Shown here piece after piece: positions 1-5,916 of a DNA stretch of 14,226 bases. The DNA lies in contig DUFE01000091.1 of the NCBI GenBank assembly GCA_011170385.1, positions 1-14,226 of the forward strand, read 5' to 3'. Origin of the DNA: Dehalococcoidia bacterium. Lineage in GTDB: Bacteria > Chloroflexota > Dehalococcoidia > Dehalococcoidales > W693. Position 1 is the first letter of the stretch; each line of letters opens with the position of its first letter. The position numbers and the translations under genes were made by a program. A model generated the notes under the pieces. It was not told the DNA's origin and ran no database searches. It saw only the letters and a list, made by a program, of their open reading frames with translations.

Positions 1-28
1 CACCCCCGGCAGCCAAGCCTATAATGTA

Positions 29-217
29 TTAATCCTTACTTTTCCTGCTTCCGCCTGTTACCAGAGGAACTATAAAAATTACACATGCCACCAGAAATAT
101 AACGCTGCCGATAAGATATAACATATCGCCGTTGATAACAGCCGATGAAATAAAGAAAACGGCGCATACCAGAAACAGAACCCAACCCCACAGATTATAT
201 TTTCTTTCCCTGCTCAT
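29..217 (-). CDS. small two-helix membrane protein of unknown function
   Basis: This 62-residue protein starts at an ATG. It has a short polar N-terminus (MSRERKYNLWGW), a hydrophobic helix at about residues 11-27, a short NGD turn at 29-31, a second hydrophobic helix at about 33-54, and a basic C-terminal tail (GGSRKSKD). It should sit in the cytoplasmic membrane with both ends in the cytoplasm by the positive-inside rule. There is no signal peptidase site and no catalytic motif. A strong promoter lies just upstream (239-267), giving a leader of about 15 bases without an obvious Shine-Dalgarno sequence. It is divergent from rnc. I recall similar small proteins in other bacteria carrying an uninformative 'cytochrome oxidase subunit' style name; nothing visible here (no His or Cys ligands) supports that role. 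Function unknown; that it is a real gene is fairly likely. Confidence 0.65.
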   Translation of the reverse strand: MSRERKYNLWGWVLFLVCAVFFISSAVINGDMLYLIGSVIFLVACVIFIVPLVTGGSRKSKD

Positions 218-238
218 GTTATTAATATGATTCTAAAA

Positions 239-267
239 ATTATATCAGTTCGTCTGGCTGCGGGCAA
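239..267 (-). promoter_or_regulatory. sigma70-type promoter for the small membrane protein gene
   Basis: On the minus strand, TTGCCC (267-262) and TATAAT (244-239) are separated by 17 bases. The -10 is preceded by TG (extended -10, TGATATAAT, 247-239). Transcription would begin near 232, about 15 bases before the ATG at 217. Confidence 0.65.
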
Positions 268-272
268 TCAGC

Positions 273-278
273 TATAAT
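273..278 (+). promoter_or_regulatory. -10 box for rnc
   Basis: A perfect TATAAT lies at 273-278, with only a weak -35 (TTCGTC at 249-254, 18-base spacer). It predicts transcription from about 284-285, downstream of the TTG at 279, so that TTG cannot be the rnc start if this box is used. An alternative reading is that TTGACA at 279-284 is itself a -35 box with a poor -10 near 301-308. Either way the rnc start moves downstream to about 333. Confidence 0.5.
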
Positions 279-332
279 TTGACAGCGGCAGCCCAGCCGT
301 TATATGGTTATTTACGAAAGTGGGTTATTACT

Positions 333-1034
333 TTGGCTGATTTATCCGAATGGCAGCAAACGCTGGGCACCCGCTTCAAAGACCCTTCCCTGCTCGAGCA
401 GGCGCTGGTGCATAGCTCCTTTATTAATGAGAATCTTGGTACCGCTACAGCTTCTAACGAAAGGCTAGAATTCCTGGGAGACTCCGTCCTAGGCATGGTC
501 ATCGCCGGAGAGCTATACACACGGTATCCCCAGCACAGCGAAGGTGAGATGACCAAAATGCGTTCCGTACTGGTCCGTAGTGGTACACTGAAAAGCATAG
601 CCGAAAGCATCTGTCTGGGCGACTATATCTATCTGGGAAAGGGCGAGGAGGCGAGCGGAGGGCGGCACAAAATGGCAAACCTGGCCGGCGCTATGGAATC
701 GCTTATTGCCGCCGTATTTCTTGACCAGGGACTCGAAGCTGCCAGAGATTTTATTCTAAGACTGTTCGGCGCTGAACTGGACAGTCTGTCCAATAATAGT
801 AATCTTATCGACTACAAGTCACAACTCCAGCAGCTTTACCAGCCCCGCTATAAAAAGACGCCGGTTTATCGCACCATAGAGACCGCCGAAGTCAAACGAA
901 ACCGTATGTTCTTTTCCGAGGTAATTATCGATGACAAAGTGATGGGTAGCGGCTATGGCAGAAATAAAAAAAATGCCGAAACCGCAGCTGCCCGCTCTGC
1001 CCTGGAACAAGAAACGGAAGACTTTACACGGTGA
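333..1034 (+). CDS. rnc: ribonuclease III
   Basis: RNase III cleaves double-stranded RNA in rRNA precursors and structured mRNAs, as a cytoplasmic homodimer. Residues are counted here from the upstream TTG at 279. The RNase III signature NERLEFLGDSVLG is at 60-72, with acidic residues E61, E64 and D68. The conserved C-terminal catalytic Glu is E140 (in AMESLIAAVFLD). A double-stranded RNA-binding domain spans about 177-246, ending in the usual NKKNAETAAARSAL. Oddly, the family's Asp three residues before that Glu (E. coli Asp114) is Gly137 here; the codon is GGC at 687-689. I start the gene at TTG 333 (233 residues) because the TTG at 279 overlaps promoter elements and family members begin shortly before the LGTRF motif. 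The Shine-Dalgarno sequence is weak. It is followed by a small basic protein gene and acyP on the same strand. Identity is certain; the start is not. Confidence 0.93.
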   Translation: MADLSEWQQTLGTRFKDPSLLEQALVHSSFINENLGTATASNERLEFLGDSVLGMVIAGELYTRYPQHSEGEMTKMRSVLVRSGTLKSIAESICLGDYIYLGKGEEASGGRHKMANLAGAMESLIAAVFLDQGLEAARDFILRLFGAELDSLSNNSNLIDYKSQLQQLYQPRYKKTPVYRTIETAEVKRNRMFFSEVIIDDKVMGSGYGRNKKNAETAAARSALEQETEDFTR

Positions 1035-1082
1035 AGCCGTCTTTGTTAAACTCTTGCTAACCAACGCCGACAGAGGTGCCAT

Positions 1083-1229
1083 ATGGGCAGACGAGATTAT
1101 CGCCACCACGAAAGCAAGAAACCCAAAAAGGGTGCCAAGAAAACAAGTGTATCCGAAATACTACCGCCACCGGTAACCGTAGAGGTTATCAAGAAAAAGA
1201 AGCGGAAAGAGCCCGAAGAGGAAGAGTAG
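1083..1229 (+). CDS. very basic 48-residue protein, function unknown
   Basis: An ATG at 1083 is preceded by AGAGGTG (1072-1078), a good Shine-Dalgarno sequence 4 bases away. It opens a 48-codon frame ending in TAG at 1227-1229. The protein begins MGRRDYRHHESKKPKKGAKK, has a middle with hydrophobic and proline residues (SVSEILPPPVTVEVI), then a run KKKKRK, and closes with an acidic tail (EPEEEE). It is rich in Lys/Arg in its first half and is probably disordered, which would suit binding RNA or ribosomes; that is inference only. It lies 48 bases after rnc and 24 bases before acyP on the same strand, so it is probably co-transcribed with them. I do not recognise a named family, but the context, start signal and patterned composition argue for a real gene. 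Confidence 0.6.
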   Translation: MGRRDYRHHESKKPKKGAKKTSVSEILPPPVTVEVIKKKKRKEPEEEE

Positions 1230-1253
1230 CCCCCCAAAGCAAGGCGTTTGATA

Positions 1254-1538
1254 ATGTCTGGCACGGTTGCAGTCAAGGTGGTGGTTCACGGTTCGGTACA
1301 AGGTGTCTTCTTCCGCAACTTTACCTCACGATGTGCCGAAAGACTAGGGCTTACTGGTTATGTGCGTAATCTTCCCGGCGGCAGCTCGGTGGAGGTGGTG
1401 GCTGAAGGTAAAAAAGCCAAGCTAGAAGATCTGATCAACCGTCTTAAGGCAGGTCCGCCACACGCGGTCGTGGAAAGGGTGGAAATCAAATGGCTGCCAC
1501 CGGACGGTAGTTACTCATGTTTCACCATCAGGTATTAG
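1254..1538 (+). CDS. acyP: acylphosphatase
   Basis: Acylphosphatase hydrolyses the carboxyl-phosphate bond of acyl phosphates. At 94 residues it is the usual length for this single-domain cytosolic ferredoxin-like fold enzyme. Counting from the ATG at 1254, the phosphate-binding loop reads VHGSVQGVFFRNF (11-23) with the catalytic Arg at 21. The second motif, TGYVRNLPGGSVEV-like, places the catalytic Asn at 39. The rest (EGKKAKLEDLINRLKAGPPHAVVERVEI) is typical. A TTG at 1248 could add two residues, but AAGG at 1241-1244 is better spaced for ATG 1254. It is the last gene of the apparent rnc cluster and converges with the DUF362-like gene 32 bases downstream. No convincing terminator is visible between them. 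Confidence 0.93.
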   Translation: MSGTVAVKVVVHGSVQGVFFRNFTSRCAERLGLTGYVRNLPGGSSVEVVAEGKKAKLEDLINRLKAGPPHAVVERVEIKWLPPDGSYSCFTIRY

Positions 1539-1570
1539 TTAAACCTGTCTAGTAATATCGTAAATGGTTT

Positions 1571-2302
1571 TTAAACCTCGAAGTCCTTTCTGGATTCATC
1601 AATCATATCCAGGTAGTCCGCTTCAATTCCCAGTTCCTGCGATACTTCGAGGTCGACCTCATAGGGCTCACCGACGAAAACCTTGCCGCATTCCTCAATC
1701 TCACCCCTGGTAGGGTCCCTAGGGCTTATGAACTTCTGTCGGGCTTCAATAATCCCTTTATCGAAGGGAAGGGTGAAATAGAGGTCGGTTAAAACCTTTT
1801 CTATGCCCAGATCATATAATTCCTCCCAGCCCCCTCGCGAGCCGTCGCCGTACTTGGCACTCGGTAGCAGGCTAAGCAGATTCATTATGCTCATATTACC
1901 TATTCCGCCGATAACCTTCAGCGGAGCCACGGATATCAGGTAATCGCTCGACAGGATGACGTTAGGCACCCAGAAGGTGGGTACTACCAGCGGCTTTGTT
2001 AGAGGGTTATCCACCTCCACCCAGATGCAGTCTTTTACATCCAGCGTCAACACCCTTGGAAAATCATAACCCAGTGACTGGTATATGGGGTATATCGGTC
2101 CCCCTTCTGGAGTACCATCGAGTAGAAGTATATCGGCGTCGCTGACCTCCCTGATACTCTTTATTATTATCGATAGCATTTCCCGGCTGGTGGTTACCGG
2201 ATACGATACCGGAAAAGCAGCGTTCGGTTTTATCAGGATACGCCGCGCCCGCGATATAACTGGCGGCGCTCTAAAAACGAATTCCGAAGCCTCAAAGATC
2301 AA
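1571..2302 (-). CDS. DUF362-like protein
   Basis: The 243-residue protein matches my memory of the DUF362 family. Near the N-terminus is a strand and loop, ILIKPNAAFP (22-31). It is followed by a helix (SREMLSIIIKSIREVSDADILLLDG) and, later, a 'DYLISVAPLKV..GNMSIMNLLSLLP' stretch equivalent to the family's LKN/GLLP region. Members of this family often carry extra 4Fe-4S cysteine motifs; here only two separated cysteines are present, so no cluster is expected. The function is unknown. The start is a TTG at 2302, chosen because AAGGAG (2314-2309) sits exactly 6 bases upstream and no ATG is better placed. It is monocistronic, convergent with acyP, with a long non-coding stretch behind it. Confidence 0.7.
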   Translation of the reverse strand: MIFEASEFVFRAPPVISRARRILIKPNAAFPVSYPVTTSREMLSIIIKSIREVSDADILLLDGTPEGGPIYPIYQSLGYDFPRVLTLDVKDCIWVEVDNPLTKPLVVPTFWVPNVILSSDYLISVAPLKVIGGIGNMSIMNLLSLLPSAKYGDGSRGGWEELYDLGIEKVLTDLYFTLPFDKGIIEARQKFISPRDPTRGEIEECGKVFVGEPYEVDLEVSQELGIEADYLDMIDESRKDFEV

Positions 2303-2332
2303 ATCTAACTCCTTTTTTTAAATCCCTGCTTC

Positions 2333-2338
2333 AGTATA
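2333..2338 (-). promoter_or_regulatory. possible -10 box for the DUF362-like gene
   Basis: On the minus strand TATACT lies at 2338-2333, placing a transcription start near 2326, about 24 bases before the TTG start and just before the AAGGAG Shine-Dalgarno sequence. The -35 region is weak (TTTAGG at 2360-2355). Confidence 0.4.
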
Positions 2339-2514
2339 GTAATGCCGAAGTCAGCCTAAACCCTTCTCTAGAGACAAATAAACAGATACGCTTTCTATTA
2401 AAGTGATAAGCCATAGATAGACTGATAATAATACTATAAATGATGTTATCAACCGTATTAGAACACCATTAAATTGGCCAATGAATAACAGGGTTAGTTT
2501 TGGACAAACAGACA

Positions 2515-2537
2515 AAAGGTAGATACCTTTGGTATCT
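2515..2537. repeat. two overlapping, mutually exclusive small hairpins
   Basis: Hairpin A pairs AAAGGT (2515-2520) with ACCTTT (2525-2530) around the loop AGAT. Hairpin B pairs AGATACC (2521-2527) with GGTATCT (2531-2537) around the loop TTT. They share bases, so only one can form at a time. No gene follows closely, so function is unclear. Confidence 0.5.
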
Positions 2538-2740
2538 CTATCCCCCCTTTATCTATTTTACCATAATAGTCAAGATTTTCACCGTATCATTGCCGCAATA
2601 TTTACATAATTCCATCGTCTCCTTCCATCTCCCCCCATCAGTTTTTCTTCCCACCCAGCCCACCCTCGACAGGTCTTTTATTTCTACTTACATTCAAATT
2701 GATGCAGATGATAAATAAAGGGAGGTTTCGAGGAATATAG

Positions 2741-2831
2741 TCCTATTAAACAAATAGGAGCTTGAGGGGTTTCACCCCTCAAGCCAATCTCCCCCTCTCC
2801 TTACAAAAAGAAGGGGATAAAGAGGGAGAGG
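2741..2831. repeat. block of abutting inverted repeats, probably an interspersed palindromic element
   Basis: Three inverted repeats lie side by side. TCCTATT (2741-2747) pairs with AATAGGA (2753-2759). Immediately next, GCTTGAGGGG (2760-2769) pairs perfectly with CCCCTCAAGC (2775-2784) around TTTCA. Then CCTCTCC (2794-2800) can pair with GGAGAGG (2825-2831). None is followed by a T tract on either strand, which argues against a terminator. The strong symmetry and C/G-skewed arms resemble short dispersed palindromic elements (REP or MITE-like); copies elsewhere in the genome cannot be tested here. The block lies upstream of the thiL promoter. Confidence 0.5.
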
Positions 2832-2874
2832 TTGTTCTGATATTATGCAATCCTTTATCGCCCCGACAGGTGCG

Positions 2875-2883
2875 TGATATAAT
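2875..2883 (+). promoter_or_regulatory. extended -10 promoter of the thiL-tsaE-tsaB operon
   Basis: TGATATAAT at 2875-2883 is a perfect extended -10. A start 7-8 bases downstream falls on 2890-2891, the A of the thiL ATG, so the mRNA is probably leaderless. A weak -35 (TTTATC, 2854-2859) is 18 bases upstream. A near copy (TGATATTAT) occurs at 2838-2846. Confidence 0.65.
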
Positions 2884-2890
2884 CTTGACT

Positions 2891-3889
2891 ATGAAGGTAT
2901 CTGAGATTGGAGAGTTTCGCCTTATCGAACTGCTGGCTACAATAGCCAAAGAAGGTAAAAAAAAACAGCAGCCCGTTATCGGCATAGGTGACGATGCTGC
3001 CGCCTGGCGCAGTGATACATCGTTAAACCTGTCGACTGTCGACTGTCTTGTCCAGGACGTCCACTTCAATTTGGATATAACCACCTGGAAAGAATTGGGC
3101 TGGAAGTCACTTTCAATCAGCTTGAGCGATATCGCCGCCATGGGTGGTACCCCCCGATACGCACTGGCATCTCTGGGTCTTCCCGGCGATACCGAGGTGG
3201 ATGATGTCGCCGACATCTACCACGGAATAACGGAACTGGGTAACGAATTTGGTATTGCCATCATCGGCGGTAACATAAGCGACGCCGCTATCGTTTTTTT
3301 AAGTACCACCGTTCTTGGCAGTGCTGCAGGTGATGATAGAATCCTCACCCGCTCCGCTGCCAGGGTTGGTGACCTGATAGCCGTTACCGGCAGCCTCGGA
3401 GCGGCTGCTGCCGGTCTGGAGGTTCTTAAGCACAAGATACCCCTCGACTCCGAAACCAGCACACTTCTCAAGCAGGCTTTTCTCCTCCCCCGCCCACGCA
3501 TAGCCGAAGGGCAATTGCTGGTGGAACAGGGGGTAAAATCAGCTATAGACATCAGCGACGGATTGATTGCAGACCTCGGGCACATGTGCCGGGCAAGCCA
3601 GGTCGATGCCCATTTCTATATTGACCGCATACCCATCCACCCCGCTGCTAGAATAGCCTTCGGCGACAGGGCGCTGGAGATGGCGCTTTCCGGCGGTGAG
3701 GATTACGAGCTTCTCTTTACCGCCAATAGCGCTGTTATTGAAGGGGTTATATCAAAAGCTTCTCCGCCCATTACCGTTATCGGCGAGATTACCACCGGCG
3801 AAGCGGGAGAGGTTACTATACTCGACAAGGACAGTAAGCCATACAAGCCAACAAGTACGGGATGGCAACACTTTACCGAAATAAGTTGA
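2891..3889 (+). CDS. thiL: thiamine-monophosphate kinase
   Basis: ThiL phosphorylates thiamine monophosphate with ATP to thiamine diphosphate, the last step of thiamine biosynthesis, in the cytosol. The 332 residues show the PurM-like ATPase fold motifs in order. These are GIGDDAA (31-37), VDCLVQDVHF (50-59), LSDIAAMGG (79-86), GGN (127-129, where many ThiL proteins have GGD), AIDISDGLIADLGH (218-231) and LSGGEDYELLFT (267-278). I use the ATG at 2891 because GIGDDAA then sits at the family's usual distance from the N-terminus. The frame stays open upstream to about 2762, but that part runs through palindromic repeats and the promoter. There is no Shine-Dalgarno sequence, in line with a leaderless transcript. 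tsaE begins 4 bases after the stop. Confidence 0.93.
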   Translation: MKVSEIGEFRLIELLATIAKEGKKKQQPVIGIGDDAAAWRSDTSLNLSTVDCLVQDVHFNLDITTWKELGWKSLSISLSDIAAMGGTPRYALASLGLPGDTEVDDVADIYHGITELGNEFGIAIIGGNISDAAIVFLSTTVLGSAAGDDRILTRSAARVGDLIAVTGSLGAAAAGLEVLKHKIPLDSETSTLLKQAFLLPRPRIAEGQLLVEQGVKSAIDISDGLIADLGHMCRASQVDAHFYIDRIPIHPAARIAFGDRALEMALSGGEDYELLFTANSAVIEGVISKASPPITVIGEITTGEAGEVTILDKDSKPYKPTSTGWQHFTEIS

Positions 3890-3893
3890 AACA

Positions 3894-4364
3894 ATGTCGC
3901 CAGCAGAGCTAATCAGTCATAGCCCAGACGACACTATCAAAATAGGTACCCGCATCGGTGGGCTGGCTGCAAGCGGCGATATCTTTCTGCTGACCGGCAG
4001 CCTGGGCACCGGTAAAACCTGCCTTACCCAGGGCATCGCCCGCGGGCTGGGCATAGAGGAATACACGCAGAGCCCGTCTTTTGTGCTGGTTCGCCAGCTA
4101 TACGGACGCCTGCCGCTGTATCATATCGACCTGTACCGCCTGGATAATATAGGCGAGGTAGCCGACCTCGGCCTGGACGATTACCTCTATGGCGAAGGCG
4201 TCTGTGTTGTAGAGTGGGCGGAAAAGGGGCTGAAGTTGCTGCCACAGGAGCATATGACGATAGAGATAAGCTACCTCGGTGATACCGAACGCAGTCTTAT
4301 TTTAAAGCCCGGCAGCCGCCGCTACCAGGAATTGTTATCAGAATTGAGATTCAATAATGGATAG
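3894..4364 (+). CDS. tsaE: tRNA threonylcarbamoyladenosine biosynthesis ATPase TsaE
   Basis: TsaE is the small ATPase that works with TsaB and TsaD to put threonylcarbamoyl on A37 of ANN-decoding tRNAs (t6A), in the cytosol. The 156 residues contain the Walker A loop GSLGTGKT (35-42). They also contain the family's SPSFVLV switch segment (60-66, usually SPTF), HIDLYRL (77-83), and VVEWAEK (105-111) with the characteristic Glu-Trp pair. Length and motif order are normal. It starts 4 bases after thiL and its last 8 bases overlap tsaB, so the two Tsa proteins are translationally linked. tsaC and tsaD are not in this window. Confidence 0.94.
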   Translation: MSPAELISHSPDDTIKIGTRIGGLAASGDIFLLTGSLGTGKTCLTQGIARGLGIEEYTQSPSFVLVRQLYGRLPLYHIDLYRLDNIGEVADLGLDDYLYGEGVCVVEWAEKGLKLLPQEHMTIEISYLGDTERSLILKPGSRRYQELLSELRFNNG

Positions 4365-5094
4365 TCTAGCACTGCTGTCGATAGACTCTTCAACGGATAA
4401 CGCCAGCCTAGCTATAGCCCGCGACGGCAAGGTGCTGGCTGAAATTGCCTGGCATTCCCGCCAGAACCACTCCGTGGAGCTTATGCCCAATATCGAGAGG
4501 CTTCTGAAGCAAACCAATACAGACATAAAATCCATTGGCTGTATTATTGTTGCCAGAGGCCCGGGCAGCTTCAATGGGCTGCGCGTTGGTATCAGCACTG
4601 CCAAGGGGCTGGCTTTCGGCTTGGGAGTTCCGATTATCGGCATCGGCACTTTGGAGGCTGCCGCCTACCAGTACGCCGAAAAGGGTCTGCCTATTTGCTC
4701 GATAATGGGCGCCGGGCGGGACGAAATCGCCACTGCCCTATACCGGCTGTCAGCCGATAAATGGCAGCAGATTATCGCCGAGCACATTACTACGGTAGAT
4801 TCCCTGTGTGAAAAGATAAAAAGTAAGACCATCTTCTGTGGAGAGCTGACCCCGTTCATCATCGAAACCTTGAAGTTAAAATTAGGGCGGAAAGCAATAA
4901 TATCACCACCTTCGGCAGGACCGTGCCGAGCTACTTTCCTCGCCGAGCTGGGGCTTAAGCGGCTCCAAGCAGATGTCTGTGATAAGCCTTCCACCCTGCA
5001 ACCAATATACTTGAGACGCCCGCAGATTACCCAGCCCAAGAACAGAAACTGGGTGGCAAGTCAGACAGGCAGCGCTGAATGTGATAATATTTGA
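4357..5094 (+). CDS. tsaB: tRNA threonylcarbamoyladenosine biosynthesis protein TsaB
   Basis: TsaB is the catalytically inactive partner of TsaD in the t6A-forming TsaBDE complex. The 245 residues have the ASKHA N-lobe pattern LLSIDSSTDNASLAI (6-20), the signature ARGPGSFNGLRVGIS (66-80; GPGSFTGLR in most members) and a GLAFGLGVPIIGIGTLEA helix. Later, AGRDEIATALY (119-129) replaces the usual basic-acidic 'R-DEVY' segment. The C-terminal half is more variable and ends in a polar tail. Its start overlaps the tsaE stop. Often the next genes are rimI or tsaD, but here ndk follows from its own promoter, which overlaps the tsaB stop codon. Confidence 0.92.
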   Translation: MDSLALLSIDSSTDNASLAIARDGKVLAEIAWHSRQNHSVELMPNIERLLKQTNTDIKSIGCIIVARGPGSFNGLRVGISTAKGLAFGLGVPIIGIGTLEAAAYQYAEKGLPICSIMGAGRDEIATALYRLSADKWQQIIAEHITTVDSLCEKIKSKTIFCGELTPFIIETLKLKLGRKAIISPPSAGPCRATFLAELGLKRLQADVCDKPSTLQPIYLRRPQITQPKNRNWVASQTGSAECDNI

Positions 5095-5119
5095 TAATAA
5101 ACCCTTAAAGAAGGATAAT
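5091..5119 (+). promoter_or_regulatory. promoter for ndk overlapping the tsaB stop
   Basis: TTGATA (5091-5096) and GATAAT (5114-5119) each match the sigma70 consensus at five of six positions and are 17 bases apart. Transcription would begin near 5126, giving a leader of about 11 bases before the ATG at 5137, which carries GAAAGG just upstream. The first box includes the tsaB TGA. Confidence 0.6.
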
Positions 5120-5136
5120 ATACTGAAAGGGTGGGT

Positions 5137-5562
5137 ATGGAAAGATCGCTGGTTCTCATAAAGCCTGACGCGATGGAGCGAAACCTTTCCGGCGCTATTA
5201 TCAGCCGACTGGAGGGATTGGGATTGAAGTTGGTAGCCCTCAAAATGCTACATATGGACAGGGCGCTGGCTGAAAAACACTACGCCCCCCATCGCGAGAA
5301 GCCGTTTTTCCCGAGCCTGGTAGCCTATATCAGCTCTGCCCCGATTGCCGTCGCCGTCTTCGAGGGCGAAGAAGCCGTGGAGCTAATAAGAAAGGCTATG
5401 GGAGCCACTGACCCATCAAAAGCCAAAGCGGGTACCATCCGCGCTGACTTCGGTCTGGACATAGAGCACAACACCATTCACGGCTCCGATTCACCGTCCA
5501 CCGCCGAAAAGGAGATCAAGCTGTTCTTTTCCGGGGATGAAATCTACGACCGCCGTCGTTAA
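5137..5562 (+). CDS. ndk: nucleoside-diphosphate kinase
   Basis: Ndk transfers the gamma phosphate of ATP to nucleoside diphosphates through a phosphohistidine, balancing NTP and dNTP pools in the cytosol. The 141 residues are the family's standard length. The opening ERSLVLIKPDAMERN carries the phosphate-contacting Lys9. The region AEKHYAPHREKPFF holds the equivalents of Tyr52 and Phe60, and GATDPSKAKAGTIRADFG holds Thr91 and Arg102. The active-site signature NTIHGSDS (112-119) has the catalytic His115. The ATG at 5137 is preferred to the GTG at 5131 because GAAAGG (5125-5130) would abut the GTG but sits 6 bases before the ATG. It is transcribed from its own promoter, probably also by read-through from thiL-tsaEB, and converges with rsfS 9 bases downstream. 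Confidence 0.95.
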   Translation: MERSLVLIKPDAMERNLSGAIISRLEGLGLKLVALKMLHMDRALAEKHYAPHREKPFFPSLVAYISSAPIAVAVFEGEEAVELIRKAMGATDPSKAKAGTIRADFGLDIEHNTIHGSDSPSTAEKEIKLFFSGDEIYDRRR

Positions 5563-5571
5563 GGATAAGTC

Positions 5572-5916
5572 CTACTGAATCCGCACCAAGGTATTGGCTT
5601 TCTGCCACAACCTGTCGAACTGGTAGTACTCCCTTTCAGCCAGGGAAAAGATATGGATGATAACATCGTTGTAATCGAGTAGCAGCCACCCCGAATCCAC
5701 CTCCCCCTCATGGTGATGTGGCAGGATGTCTTCCTTTTTCAATGACCTGGCAATCTCTTCATAAACGGCGTGCATCTGCCGGCTGGTGTTACAGCTACAG
5801 ATGACAAAGTAATCGGTGAAGCTGCATATACCACGGGCATCCAGAAGTAGGATGTCTGTCGCCTGCTTATCGCTGGCTATTTCGATCGCCTTGTGCGCTA
5901 TTTCTATCGCTTCCAG
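5572..5916 (-). CDS. rsfS: ribosomal silencing factor RsfS (Iojap family), CTG start
   Basis: RsfS binds ribosomal protein L14 (uL14) on the 50S subunit and blocks subunit joining when nutrients are scarce. The earliest in-frame ATG (5775) would give only 67 residues and cut off half of the domain. Reading further upstream, the frame stays open to a TGA at 5943-5941 and encodes the family N-terminal half: EAIEIAHKAIEIASDKQATDILLLDARGI-like helix and strand, then FTDYFVICS. This continues into SRQMHAVYEEI, GEVDSGWLLLDYNDVIIHIF and REYYQFDRLW. No ATG, GTG or TTG exists in that extension. CTG at 5916, with GGGAG (5929-5925) 8 bases upstream, gives 114 residues, the family's normal length; CTG at 5922 is a second possibility. 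ATT/ATA starts or a sequence error near the 5' end remain possible. Confidence 0.88.
   Translation of the reverse strand: MEAIEIAHKAIEIASDKQATDILLLDARGICSFTDYFVICSCNTSRQMHAVYEEIARSLKKEDILPHHHEGEVDSGWLLLDYNDVIIHIFSLAEREYYQFDRLWQKANTLVRIQ

Larger units (their letters stand above)
2303..2890. other. 588-base non-coding stretch with palindromes
   Basis: No convincing gene is present between the DUF362-like gene and thiL. From 2303 to about 2500 the stretch is AT-rich and holds two perfect 10-base palindromes (TCTCTAGAGA, 2365-2374; ATTGGCCAAT, 2473-2482). From 2515 to 2537 there are two overlapping alternative hairpins. From about 2540 to 2680 it is pyrimidine-rich on the plus strand. From 2741 to about 2831 there is a block of abutting inverted repeats, and the thiL promoter follows at 2875-2883. 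A purine-rich stretch resembling a ribosome binding site (AAAGGGAGG, 2718-2726) is not followed by any plausible start codon. Confidence 0.6.

Noticed and set aside
955..1176. Open frame overlapping the end of rnc
   Set aside because: It lies mostly inside the RNase III RNA-binding domain in another frame; the 48-codon gene at 1083-1229 explains the region better.
1539..1577. Possible bidirectional terminator between acyP and the DUF362-like gene
   Set aside because: AAACC and GGTTT can pair, but the loop is about 20 bases, the stem is five pairs, and the second arm runs into a stop codon.
2365..2482. Perfect 10-base palindromes TCTCTAGAGA and ATTGGCCAAT as operators
   Set aside because: They are not positioned at a recognisable promoter and do not repeat, so chance is as likely as regulation.
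2500..2718. 72-codon open frame in the intergenic stretch
   Set aside because: It starts at a TTG without a ribosome binding site, its protein is rich in Tyr/Phe/Pro from pyrimidine-rich DNA, and it shows no domain pattern.
2762..2890. N-terminal extension of thiL
   Set aside because: The frame is open but runs through the inverted repeats and the thiL -10 box, and it would add 43 residues not expected in ThiL.
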